From CAZKVJ01 sp964556225 (lineage in GTDB: Bacteria > Actinomycetota > Acidimicrobiia > Acidimicrobiales > Ilumatobacteraceae), in NCBI GenBank assembly GCA_964556225.1, contig CAZKVJ010000003.1, positions 1-64,000 on the forward strand: a DNA stretch of 64,000 nucleotides, written 5' to 3'. This document shows positions 50,473-59,084 of this stretch, in pieces. The translations under genes were made by a program, and so were the position numbers. How positions within the stretch are numbered: position 1 is the stretch's first letter; each line of letters starts with the position of its first letter. The notes beneath the pieces are model-generated. The model did not search any database, was not told the DNA's origin, and was given only the letters and a program-made list of their open reading frames with translations.

Positions 50473-51051
50473 TCAGCTCCCGTCGCCCGCCCGACGCGTC
50501 GGATGGCGGGCGTCCAGGTCATCGAGCACACGCTGCGAGCGCTCGACGTCGAACTCGTTGCCGTTGGCGCGCAGCGTGGCGAGCAGCTCGACCAGCTGCG
50601 CTCGCTGCGGCGCGGTGAGTCCGATGCGCTCGTAGACCGTGGTGTTCAGATCGTGGGTGGCGTCGTCGGCGCGACGCCGTCCGGCCGGGGTGATGACGGC
50701 CAGGGTGGTCCGGGCGTCGGATGGATGGGGGACCCGCCGCACGAGCCGGTCGGCTTCGAGGCGGTCGATGAGGTTGGTGACGGTGGCCGGCGGGATGCGC
50801 AGCGTCTTGCTGATCCAGCTGAGCGTGAGCGACGACTCCGGGTCGGTGGCCAGCCAGGCGAGGACCTCGTAGCGGGCGAACGTGAGGTCGTGGCGGCGCA
50901 TGACGGCGGCGATCTCGTTGCTGAGGAGCTGCTGCGAGCGCAGGATGGCGGTGAACACGGCCATGCCCGACGCGGCGGTCGGGTTCCACCGGTCGAGCCA
51001 CACGCGCCGCGACGCCTCGACGACGTCGAACGGAGCAGGCTCGAATGCCAC
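50473..51051 (-). CDS. MarR family transcriptional regulator
   Basis: A 192-residue MarR regulator. The winged helix covers about 55-125 (RRHDLTFARYEVLAWLATDP; SWISKTLRIPPATVTNLIDRLEADRLVRRVPHPSDART). The start is a GTG. It is immediately upstream of the esterase pseudogene, whose loss may have left the regulator without its original local target. It is 34 bases from the CoA-transferase stop. Its ligand and targets are unknown. Confidence 0.92.
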   Translation of the reverse strand: MAFEPAPFDVVEASRRVWLDRWNPTAASGMAVFTAILRSQQLLSNEIAAVMRRHDLTFARYEVLAWLATDPESSLTLSWISKTLRIPPATVTNLIDRLEADRLVRRVPHPSDARTTLAVITPAGRRRADDATHDLNTTVYERIGLTAPQRAQLVELLATLRANGNEFDVERSQRVLDDLDARHPTRRAGDGS

Positions 51052-51084
51052 GGCAGGCGAGGATATTGGCCGGTGCCGTCGCGG

Positions 51085-53484
51085 TCAGCCGCCGCCGGCG
51101 ATCGAGCGACCGATGATGCCGTCAGCTTCGAGGGCGTCGATCTCGGCCGGGGCGAGCCCGAGCGCGGCGAGCAGCTCGGCGTTGTGCTCGCCGAGCAGCG
51201 GCGCGTGACGGGTGTGGAAGCGCTGCGGCCCGAGCGAGAAGCGCAGCGGCAGCGCGCTGTAGCGGGAGCGTCCGATCACCGGGTGGTCCAGCTCCTCGAA
51301 GAACCCCCGGGCCGCGAGCTGCTCCACGTCGGGCTGGTGGTGCGGCTGGACCACCTTGCCGGCGGGCACCCCGGCCTCCCACAGCAGCGCCACGACGTCG
51401 TCGGCGCTTCGGCTGCGGCACCACGCCTGCAGGTGCTCGTCGATGGTGTCGTGCGCCCCGGCCCGTCCGGCCGCCGTCGCCAGCCGCGGGTCCGCAGCCC
51501 AGTCCGGGTCGCCCAGCGCCGCACGCAGCGCCGCCCACTGGTCGTCGGTGGCGACGGCGATCGCCACCCAGGAGTCGTCGCGCCCACCCTCCGGCGGGGC
51601 GCTCAGGTAGAGGTTCTGTGGTGCGGCGCACGGCCCGCGGTTGCCGGTGCGGGTGAGCAGCGCGCCGTACGCGGAGTGCTCGATCACCTGCTCGGCGGTC
51701 ACGTTCAGGGCGGCGTCGACCATGGCCGCCTCCACCAGGCACCCCTCGCCCGTGCGGTCGCGGTGCTCGAGCGCCAGCAGCAGCCCGGCGAGCGCGTGCA
51801 GGCCGGCGTTGGGGTCGCCGACGCAGTACGGCTCGATCGGCAGCTGGTCGGGATGGCCGGTGAGCCAGGTCAACCCGGACGCGTCCTCGATCACGAACGC
51901 GAACGCCGCGAGGTCGCGCCAGGGGCCGTCGAGGCCGAACCCCGGCATGCGCACCATCACGAGGTCGGGCCGCACCTCGCGCAGCGAGTCGTAGCCGAGC
52001 CCGGCGGCGTCGAGCACGCGCGGCGTGTAGTTCTCGACGACCACGTCGCAGGTGGCCACCATCCGGCGGACGAGGTCGCCACCGCGCGGGTCACCGAAGT
52101 CGATCGTCAGGCTCTTCTTGTTCGAGTTGAGCGCCGAGAAGATCGGGCCGCGCTCCCAGTACTGGTCCTCGCTCTGGGGCACCCCGCCGACGAGGCGCAC
52201 GCCGTCCGGGCGTTTCGCCGACTCGAGGTGGATCACCTCGGCGCCGAGGAGGGCGAGCACGTGGCCCACGAGCGGTCCGGCCCAGTAGGCCGTCATGTCG
52301 AGTACCCGCAGCCCCTCGAACGGCAACGGGCTCGAGGGGCCGTCCGGCCGGCCCGCCGGGCGGGCGGACGGCCAGGGGGAACCGGTGTGCTCCCCGAGCC
52401 GGGGTGCCGGCCCGGGCGAGCGCAGCGCGACCGACGAGAGGCGGTACGGCGGCCCCGGGTTCAGTGCGCCGCCTCGAGGGTTGGGCCGGAACGTGCCACG
52501 CTCGACGAAGTGGTCGAGGTGGGGCGCGTTCGCGCCGTTCACGATCGGTGCGTTGGGGATGCGGAACGCCGAGGCCAGCTCGGTCACCTCGGCGACGGTG
52601 CGCTCGGCCACCCAGGCGTCGATGGTCGGCGCCAGGGCGGTCCGCTCGAGGAGCAGCGAGCGGTCCTCCATCCACTCGGGGTGGCCCACCATGACGCAGA
52701 CGTCGAACCACTGCTGACCGGTACCGCACCCCAGGCCGACCAGGCCGTCGCGCGCCGCGGCCACGCCCGGTGTCGGCACCTGGCGCTTGCGGCGCATCGG
52801 GTACCCGAGCTGGTCGTGGAAGCTCACGGGGTAGTAGGTCAGGCACGTCGCCATCACCTCGAGCATCGACACGTCGACGATCTCGCCCGCCCCGCCGCCC
52901 CGGCGCCTCGACGCCATCGTCCCGATGGCAGCGACGAGCCCGGCCAGCCACTCGCCGATCTGGCCGCCCACGTGCACCGGCGCGCGGTCGGGCGCGCCGC
53001 GTCCGAGCCCGACGATGCCCCCCGACCAGGCCTGCAGTGTGAGCTCCGTCGCCGGCCGGTCGCGCCACGGTCCGTCGAGGCCGAACGGCGTGATCGCCGC
53101 GACGGTCAGGTGCGGGTGCGCGGCCAGGATCGCCGCCGGTGCCATCGGCGCCAAGTCCGCCACCGCCGAGCCGCGCGACCAGACGACGGCATCGGCGGCG
53201 TGCAGGATGTCGCCCAGGGCGGCGACCTCGGCGGGGTTCGCCGGATCGACCACCACGCTGCGCTTCGACGCGCCGAGGTGCTGGAACAGCGCGCTGTCGT
53301 CGTCGGGGTCGATCGGCGCTGCGGAGGCGGACCAGCGGCGCAGCGGGTCGCCGCCCGGCGCCTCGACCTTCGTCACGTCCGCTCCGCCGTCGGCGAGGAG
53401 CTTGGTGGCGTACGCGCCGCCAATCCCGCTCGACAGCTCGACGACGCGGAGCCCGCAGAGCGGTGCGTCGGGCGTGGCGGTCAC
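51085..53484 (-). CDS. Tandem-domain family III CoA-transferase (CaiB/BaiF)
   Basis: A 799-residue protein with two fused CoA-transferase family III domains, about 1-385 and 400-799, twice the normal length. The second domain has the catalytic Asp in CVGDPNAGLHALAG. In the first domain the same position reads GGQIGEWLAGLV, with Glu instead of Asp, so only the second domain is clearly active. Family III enzymes move CoA between acids. GTG 53484 overlaps the crotonase stop; a longer start at 53520 is possible. It ends a three-gene coupled operon with the crotonase and amidohydrolase. Confidence 0.93.
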   Translation of the reverse strand: MTATPDAPLCGLRVVELSSGIGGAYATKLLADGGADVTKVEAPGGDPLRRWSASAAPIDPDDDSALFQHLGASKRSVVVDPANPAEVAALGDILHAADAVVWSRGSAVADLAPMAPAAILAAHPHLTVAAITPFGLDGPWRDRPATELTLQAWSGGIVGLGRGAPDRAPVHVGGQIGEWLAGLVAAIGTMASRRRGGGAGEIVDVSMLEVMATCLTYYPVSFHDQLGYPMRRKRQVPTPGVAAARDGLVGLGCGTGQQWFDVCVMVGHPEWMEDRSLLLERTALAPTIDAWVAERTVAEVTELASAFRIPNAPIVNGANAPHLDHFVERGTFRPNPRGGALNPGPPYRLSSVALRSPGPAPRLGEHTGSPWPSARPAGRPDGPSSPLPFEGLRVLDMTAYWAGPLVGHVLALLGAEVIHLESAKRPDGVRLVGGVPQSEDQYWERGPIFSALNSNKKSLTIDFGDPRGGDLVRRMVATCDVVVENYTPRVLDAAGLGYDSLREVRPDLVMVRMPGFGLDGPWRDLAAFAFVIEDASGLTWLTGHPDQLPIEPYCVGDPNAGLHALAGLLLALEHRDRTGEGCLVEAAMVDAALNVTAEQVIEHSAYGALLTRTGNRGPCAAPQNLYLSAPPEGGRDDSWVAIAVATDDQWAALRAALGDPDWAADPRLATAAGRAGAHDTIDEHLQAWCRSRSADDVVALLWEAGVPAGKVVQPHHQPDVEQLAARGFFEELDHPVIGRSRYSALPLRFSLGPQRFHTRHAPLLGEHNAELLAALGLAPAEIDALEADGIIGRSIAGGG

Positions 53485-54446
53485 TCCGGGCGCCGGCGAC
53501 CCGACCGGCTCAGGCGCCACTCGGGCGGGAAGCGGCTGTCATTGTCCTTCACCGTCACGTTGAGTCCGGCGTCCATGGTCTCGTCGGTGATCGTCGCCCG
53601 CTTGCCGGTGTCGTCCTCGCGCAGCAGGCTGCCCATCGACTCGAGCCAGGCGCTCAGCAGGCTGCCCATGTACTCGCCTTGGTGCTGCTTCATCACCTCG
53701 AAGAAGACCTTCTGCATGAAGACCGTGTCGGTGGGCCGGGTGCGTGCGCAGGCGGAGGCGTACTTCGCGACCTCGGCCTCGAGCTCGTCCCGCGGCACGA
53801 CGCTGTTGACGAAGCTGCACTCGTACATCTCCTGCGCCGTGAACGGCCGGCCGGTGAAGACCATCTCCTGGAACTTGCGCAGGCCCATCATCATCGCCCA
53901 CTGCCACATGCGCGGCGCGTAGCCGACGTAGCGGAACGCGGGATGGCCGAACAGCGCGTCGTCGGACGACACCACGAGGTCGGCGTCGGCCGCTTGGTAG
54001 AAGTGCCAGCCGTAGCAGTAGCCCTTGACCTCGAGGATGCTGATCTTCTTGAAGTCCTGGAGGCTCCGGCACCCGGCGCGCGGGTTGGCGTACCAGTGCA
54101 CGAGGCCGGCACCGGCTCGGTACGAGCGGGGGCCGGGCATCGTGATGTCTTCGTCCTCGTCGATGCCGTACTCCTCGTGGAGCGCCGTGCCGGCGGCCTG
54201 CTTGGCCATCAGCTCGTCGAGGTCTGCGCCGGTGCCGAGATCGGTGCCGACGCCTCGCACCACGAGCACCTTGACGTCGTCGTCGATGCTCGCCTTGAAG
54301 ATCAGGTCGCCGTAGCGGCGACGGGCGCCGATCGTCGGCACGTTCAGCTGGTCCGGGCGGTCGATCGTGATCGTCGCGATCCGAGTGCTCGGGTCCTTCT
54401 CGTAGCGGATGATCTCCTCGGGCGGCGGGACCTCGTGGTCGGTCAC
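53481..54446 (-). CDS. Enoyl-CoA hydratase-like protein (extended crotonase)
   Basis: A 321-residue crotonase-superfamily protein, about 60 residues longer than normal, with extra sequence at both ends and an insertion carrying GPRSYRAGAGLVHWYANP. The fold is recognisable from GVGTDLGTGADLDEL, VKGYCYGWHFYQAADADLVVSS and FTGRPFTAQEMYECSFVNSVV. Standard hydratase glutamates are not visible, so the reaction may be C-C cleavage or isomerisation, as in 6-oxocyclohex-1-ene carbonyl-CoA-type hydrolases. GTG 54446 overlaps the amidohydrolase stop. Confidence 0.88.
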   Translation of the reverse strand: MTDHEVPPPEEIIRYEKDPSTRIATITIDRPDQLNVPTIGARRRYGDLIFKASIDDDVKVLVVRGVGTDLGTGADLDELMAKQAAGTALHEEYGIDEDEDITMPGPRSYRAGAGLVHWYANPRAGCRSLQDFKKISILEVKGYCYGWHFYQAADADLVVSSDDALFGHPAFRYVGYAPRMWQWAMMMGLRKFQEMVFTGRPFTAQEMYECSFVNSVVPRDELEAEVAKYASACARTRPTDTVFMQKVFFEVMKQHQGEYMGSLLSAWLESMGSLLREDDTGKRATITDETMDAGLNVTVKDNDSRFPPEWRLSRSGRRRPE

Positions 54447-55633
54447 GGTGCGGGCTCCTGGTGGGGGACGGCGGTCTCGAGGCCGAGGTAGCGCGACACG
54501 TTGCCACCGACGACGGCCGGGGCGCGCTCGGCGCCGACCGCTTCGACCACGGCGCTCAGTGACTCGGTGGTGTAGCCGAACGTGCTCTCGTTGTGCGGGA
54601 AGTCGGTCGACCACATCACCCGGTCGATGCCGATGCGGTCGACGAGCTCGAGGCCGAGCGGATCGACGATGAACGACGACATCATGTGGTGCTCCCAGTA
54701 GTGCCGCGGGCCGTGCTGGGGCTCGTAGTCGTTGATGTGGTGGAACGACGCGGCGAGGTGCTCGGCGTCCTGGATCACCGACGCCACCCAGTTGATGCCG
54801 CCCTCGAAGAAGCCGATTCGCAGGCGGGGGTGCCGGTCGAGGATCCCGCCGAACACGTACTTGCCGAACGTGTCGCGGAACGGCGCCACCGACTGCAGCA
54901 TGCCGATCTCGATGGCGTTGAACTGGTTCGGCGTGGCCGGCGGGCTCTCACCGATGTGGTGTGACACGGGGAGCTGCGACTCCTCGATCGCTGCCCACAC
55001 GTCGTCCATGGCCGTGCTGGCGTAGTCGATCGGGCTCTTGTCGTCGTTGCGCCCGGGGTGGAGCGGGAGCAGGAACGTCCTCAGCCCGAGGGCCTTGGCC
55101 TCCTGGAGCGTGCGGCGGGCGGCCTCGGCGTCCCACCAGCTGATCAGGGCGACGCCGAAGATGCGCCCGCCGGACCGCTCCTGCACGCCGGCGATGTGCT
55201 CGTTGTAGATCCGGAAGCAGACCTCGCGGACCTCCTTGTCGGGCCACCCGAACAGGGCCAGGATCGCGTTCGGGAAGGCCAGCTCCTTGTCGACGCCCTC
55301 GGCGTCGAGCGCGGCCAAGCGGGCGTCGACATCGCCGGTGTGAGACCCGGGAAGCGGGTCGTACTGCGTCAGCACCTCGAGGAACTGCGGCACGAGGATC
55401 GATGCCCCGTCGACGGCGACGGACCACGCGCCGTTGACACGCATCACGCGCGGCACGCGGTCCCTCATCGACGCCGGCGCCCGCTCGAAGAAGATGTCCT
55501 CCGAGAGCGAGATGTGGTTGTCGGCGGAGAACACCTCCGTGCCGGCGGGGAGGCCGAGGTCTCGCGGTGGGATCGGGGTGCGGTCCTTCGGTGCGCCCCA
55601 TCCGCGCAGTGGGTGGGTCAGGCGGCTCGGCAT
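54443..55633 (-). CDS. Amidohydrolase family 2 protein
   Basis: A 396-residue amidohydrolase_2 protein with FSADNHISLSE as the N-terminal metal site, a His-His in LPVSHHIGES and the late acid in STDFPHNES. GAGGGGACC precedes the ATG. It is the first gene of the coupled operon with crotonase and CoA-transferase (GTGA overlaps at each junction). Its upstream region, shared with the flavoprotein gene, has two TTACTTCGAG elements. Probably hydrolyses a CoA-ring-opened intermediate. Confidence 0.92.
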   Translation of the reverse strand: MPSRLTHPLRGWGAPKDRTPIPPRDLGLPAGTEVFSADNHISLSEDIFFERAPASMRDRVPRVMRVNGAWSVAVDGASILVPQFLEVLTQYDPLPGSHTGDVDARLAALDAEGVDKELAFPNAILALFGWPDKEVREVCFRIYNEHIAGVQERSGGRIFGVALISWWDAEAARRTLQEAKALGLRTFLLPLHPGRNDDKSPIDYASTAMDDVWAAIEESQLPVSHHIGESPPATPNQFNAIEIGMLQSVAPFRDTFGKYVFGGILDRHPRLRIGFFEGGINWVASVIQDAEHLAASFHHINDYEPQHGPRHYWEHHMMSSFIVDPLGLELVDRIGIDRVMWSTDFPHNESTFGYTTESLSAVVEAVGAERAPAVVGGNVSRYLGLETAVPHQEPAP

Positions 55634-55683
55634 GGTCCCCTCGCAGTCACGTCGCAGTCCCCGGCGCTTCGGGTCACCGAAGA

Positions 55684-55748
55684 TTACTTCGAGCTCGTAA
55701 CAACTGTCCACGGAGGGTTCTGCTAGCGTTACTTCGAGCGTGAAGTAA
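55684..55748. promoter_or_regulatory. Paired TTACTTCGAG operators in divergent promoter
   Basis: Site A, TTACTTCGAGCTCGTAACAA (55684-55703), matches the site before IclR at 1.1 kb in 18 of 20 bases. Site B at 55729-55748 is a perfect inverted repeat TTACTTC-GAGCGT-GAAGTAA. The sites share TTACTTCGAGC and are 45 bases apart, between the amidohydrolase operon and the flavoprotein gene. Confidence 0.65.
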
Positions 55749-55791
55749 TGGGGTGCGTGCCACGGCAGGGACGGGCAGGGGGGATGACCGC

Positions 55792-57480
55792 ATGACGCCG
55801 CAGGAGGTGGCGGAGGAGACGAACGTCGACTTCGTGATCGCGGGGTCAGGTGGTGGTGGCCTCGTCGCCGCGCTTGCCGCCGCCGATGCCGGTGCGAGCG
55901 TGCTCGTCATCGAGAAGCAGGTGCTCGTGGGTGGGTCGACGTGCATGTCGGGTGGCGTCGTGTGGATCCCGGACAACCCGTTGATGCGCGCCGACGGCGT
56001 GGCCGACTCCGCCGCCGACGCCATGGCGCACTTCGCCGCCGTGGTCGGCGACGTGGGGCCGGCGTCGTCGTTGGAGCGTCGCCGGGCGTTCGTGACGGCG
56101 GGCCCGGAGATGGTGGGGTTCCTCCAGCGCTGCGGGGTCCGCTTCGTCCGCTGCACCGGCTACAGCGACTACTACTCCCACCTCGAGGGTGGCCACGACG
56201 ACGGGCGGGCGATCGAGCCCGTGCCGTTCGACGGGCGGGCACTCGGCCCCTGGCTGCCCAAGCTGCAGCCCGGCCTGGCCCAGAGCGTCGGTCTGGCCGT
56301 GATGACGAACGAGTCGCGGTCGCTGTCGCACTACAACCGCAGCGTTCGCAGCTTCGCGGTGGCGGCCCGGGTGGTGCTGCGGACGTACGCCGCCAAGGCC
56401 CGCCGGCAGGTGCTGCTGACGAACGGGGCCTCCCTCATCGGTCAGATGCTGCTCGCCCTCGACCAGCGCGGCGTCCCGGTGTGGACCGAGGCGCCCCTCG
56501 ACGAGCTGGTGGTCGAGGGGGGTCGCGTCGTGGGCGTCCGCACGATCCATGACGGCGCGCCGGTGACCGTCCGCGCCCGTCGCGGGGTCCTCGTGTCGTC
56601 CGGCGGGTTCGCGCACAACGCCGAGATGCGCGAGAAGTACAGCGGCGACCAGCCGAACCGGGCCAAGTGGTCGATCGCCAACCCGGGCGACACGGGCGAG
56701 GCGCTGCTGGCCGTGATGGCGCTCGGCGCCCGGACCGATCTGATGGACGAGGCGTGGTGGCTGCCGAACCCGCGCACCGGCCGCTTCGGCCAGTCGACGC
56801 TCGACCAGGCCCGGCAGCGGCCGCGCACGATCCTCGTCGACGCCGCCGGGCAACGCTTCGTCAACGAGTCGAACTCCTACATGGAGGTCGGCAAGGCGAT
56901 GTACGCACGCGACGCGATCTCACGGGCCGTGCCGTGCTGGTTGGTGTTCGACGATCGCTACCGGAAGCGCTACGCCCACCAGCGCTCGCGGCCCGGGCAC
57001 TTCCCGCGCCGGCTGCTGGAGAGCGGTCACCTCAAGCAGGCGTGGACGATCACCGACCTGGCCCGGATGTGCGGGATCGACCCCGCTGGGCTCGCAGCAA
57101 CCGTCGAGCGCTTCAACGACAACGCCCGTCGGGGCGTCGACCCTGACTTCGGGCGGGGCGAGTCGGCGTACAACCGTGCCCTCGGCGACCCGCGTCGGGG
57201 GGTGCACCCGTGCCTCGGTCCGATCGACGAGGCCCCGTTCTATGCGGTGCAGATGCTGCCGTCGGACATCGGCACGTGCGGAGGTCTGCTGACCGATGAG
57301 CACGGCCGGGTGCTCGGCGCCGACGACGTCCCGATCGAGGGGCTGTACGCCACCGGGAACAGCACGGCCACCGTCATGGGGCGCCACTACCTCGGCCCCG
57401 GCGCGAGCATCGCCAACAGCATGGTCTTCGGGTACCTCGCGGCACGGCACGCGTGCGGGCCGGGGCGGGACGGCTCGTGA
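55792..57480 (+). CDS. FAD-dependent KstD-like oxidoreductase
   Basis: A 562-residue FAD_binding_2-family flavoprotein. N-terminal dinucleotide motif VIAGSGGGGLVAALAAADAG, internal GVLVSSGGFAHNAEM and C-terminal GLYATGNSTATVMGRHYLGPGASIANSM near residue 535. It resembles 3-ketosteroid delta1-dehydrogenase and the flavoprotein at 9.8 kb, but is distinct. GGGGGGATGACCGC precedes the ATG. It is divergent from the amidohydrolase operon and carries the TTACTTCGAG sites upstream. Probably dehydrogenates a cyclic ketone. Confidence 0.91.
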   Translation: MTPQEVAEETNVDFVIAGSGGGGLVAALAAADAGASVLVIEKQVLVGGSTCMSGGVVWIPDNPLMRADGVADSAADAMAHFAAVVGDVGPASSLERRRAFVTAGPEMVGFLQRCGVRFVRCTGYSDYYSHLEGGHDDGRAIEPVPFDGRALGPWLPKLQPGLAQSVGLAVMTNESRSLSHYNRSVRSFAVAARVVLRTYAAKARRQVLLTNGASLIGQMLLALDQRGVPVWTEAPLDELVVEGGRVVGVRTIHDGAPVTVRARRGVLVSSGGFAHNAEMREKYSGDQPNRAKWSIANPGDTGEALLAVMALGARTDLMDEAWWLPNPRTGRFGQSTLDQARQRPRTILVDAAGQRFVNESNSYMEVGKAMYARDAISRAVPCWLVFDDRYRKRYAHQRSRPGHFPRRLLESGHLKQAWTITDLARMCGIDPAGLAATVERFNDNARRGVDPDFGRGESAYNRALGDPRRGVHPCLGPIDEAPFYAVQMLPSDIGTCGGLLTDEHGRVLGADDVPIEGLYATGNSTATVMGRHYLGPGASIANSMVFGYLAARHACGPGRDGS

Positions 57481-57485
57481 CGGGC

Positions 57486-57695
57486 TCAGCGCACGGGGGA
57501 GCCGTCGCGGCGCACCGTGATGGCGTGCGTCGGGCAGTTGCGGGCGGCTGCCAGCAGCGTCGCCTCGGACACCCGACTGGGGTCGACGACCACGGCGATG
57601 CCGTCGGCGTCGAGGTCGAACGCGCCCACCGCCGCGTAGACGCAGTTGCCCGACCCCATGCACAGGTCGCGGTCGATCTCGACGTCGATGGCCAC
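57486..57695 (-). CDS. 3Fe-4S ferredoxin (P450-associated)
   Basis: A 69-residue single-cluster ferredoxin. The cysteines are Cys12-x5-Cys18 and Cys54-Pro; a fourth cysteine of the usual pattern is missing, which is the hallmark of [3Fe-4S] ferredoxins paired with P450s. The start is GTG. It is divergent from the P450 gene by 65 bases and likely its electron donor; it also converges tail-to-tail on the flavoprotein gene, with a 5-base gap. Confidence 0.94.
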   Translation of the reverse strand: MAIDVEIDRDLCMGSGNCVYAAVGAFDLDADGIAVVVDPSRVSEATLLAAARNCPTHAITVRRDGSPVR

Positions 57696-57760
57696 GCGTC
57701 GAGTGTAGGACGAGGTGCCGATTCGCCGGCCATGGTGCCGGACGTGAGCAGGGGAGCACG

Positions 57761-59044
57761 ATGACCAGCGACACCACCTTCGCCGACGTCAACTTCTTCC
57801 GTGACCGGTCGGTGCAGGACGACCCGTACGAGTACTTCGACTGGGTCCGTCAGCAGGGGCCGGTGTGGCAGGAGCCCCGCCACGGCGTGTTCATGATCAC
57901 CGGTCACCCCGAGGCCATGGCCGTGTACGGCGATCCCGCCGGCTTCCCGCCGCACGACGCGGCGTCGGGGACCTACTCGTCGTGCAACGCGGTGAGCGGA
58001 CCCTTCGTCCCGTTCTCAGAGCCGTTCACAGGTGACGACGTCACCGACGTCATCGTGCGGTGCCGCGACGAGCTCCCGTTCAGCGACCAGCTGCCCACGT
58101 TCGACCCTCCCCAGCACACCGCTCACCGTCACCTGCTGATGCGGCTCATCACGCCCAAGCGCCTCATCGAGAACGAGGACTTCATGTGGCGGTACGCCGA
58201 CCGGCTGATCGACCGGTTCATCGGCAACGGCACCTTCGAGGTCGTGGCGGAGTACGCCGAGCCCTTCACGTTGACGGTGATCGCCGATCTCGAGGGGGTG
58301 CCGGAGGCGGACCACGACCTGTTCCGCGACCGCCTGTCGACGGTGCACGAGCACCTCGAGCACAAGCCGCTCGAGTTCTTGTACGAGCGGTTCGCGGAGT
58401 ACATCGAGGACCGCCGGCGCGAGCCGCGCCACGACATCCTGACGGGGCTCGCCACGGCCACGTTCCCGGACGGCTCCACGCCTGAGGTCGGCGATGCGGC
58501 GCGGCTCGCGGCCAACCTGTTCGCCGGCGGTCAGGAGACGACCGTGCGGCTGCTGACGTTCGCGCTGCGCATGCTGGGCGAGCGACCCGACCTGCAGCGG
58601 GCCGTGCGCGCCGACCGCGACCGCATCCCGAACTTCATCGAGGAGACGCTGCGGCTGGAGAGCCCGCTGCGCACGCAGTTCCGCATGGCCCGCGTCCGGA
58701 CGGTCCTCGGTGACGTCGAGATCCCTGCCGGCGCCACGATCATGCTCGCCCCGGGGATGTGCAACCGCGACCCGCGGGTGTTCGAGGACCCCCACGAGTT
58801 CGACATCGACCGCGTGAATGCCCGCCAGCACATCGCCTTTGGGCACGGCATCCACACCTGTGCCGGCGCGCCGCTCGCCCGCGCCGAGGGCCGGGTGACG
58901 ATCAACCGGCTCCTCGACCGTCTCGACGACATCAGGATCTCCGAGGCCGTGCACGGCCCGGCCGGGGAGCGGACCTACGAGTACCTGCCGACGTTCTTCC
59001 TGCGGGGGCTGCAGCGCCTCCAGATCGACTTCACGCCGGCCTGA
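57761..59044 (+). CDS. Cytochrome P450 (paralogue of the P450 at 14668)
   Basis: A 427-residue soluble P450 with the I-helix AGGQETT at 255-261, K-helix EETLRLE near 294 and heme ligand Cys367 in FGHGIHTCAGAPLAR. Motifs such as LPTFDPPQHTAHR and SEYIEDRR-like FAEYIEDRRREP are shared with the 14.7 kb P450, indicating recent common origin, without its Gly/His insertion. Divergent from a 3Fe-4S ferredoxin gene. The next gene converges with a 12-base gap. Confidence 0.96.
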   Translation: MTSDTTFADVNFFRDRSVQDDPYEYFDWVRQQGPVWQEPRHGVFMITGHPEAMAVYGDPAGFPPHDAASGTYSSCNAVSGPFVPFSEPFTGDDVTDVIVRCRDELPFSDQLPTFDPPQHTAHRHLLMRLITPKRLIENEDFMWRYADRLIDRFIGNGTFEVVAEYAEPFTLTVIADLEGVPEADHDLFRDRLSTVHEHLEHKPLEFLYERFAEYIEDRRREPRHDILTGLATATFPDGSTPEVGDAARLAANLFAGGQETTVRLLTFALRMLGERPDLQRAVRADRDRIPNFIEETLRLESPLRTQFRMARVRTVLGDVEIPAGATIMLAPGMCNRDPRVFEDPHEFDIDRVNARQHIAFGHGIHTCAGAPLARAEGRVTINRLLDRLDDIRISEAVHGPAGERTYEYLPTFFLRGLQRLQIDFTPA

Positions 59045-59048
59045 GCGG

Positions 59049-59084
59049 GTGAGCGCTCACGACCCGGCCGGCCGCGCCGGCCGG
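59049..59084. terminator. Double-palindrome at convergent P450/SDR junction
   Basis: GTGAGCGCTCAC (59049-59060) is a perfect 12-bp palindrome, followed by a 9-bp GC stem (59064-59072 with 59076-59084, loop CGC). Located just past the P450 stop and overlapping the SDR 3' end; plausible bidirectional terminator. Confidence 0.55.
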
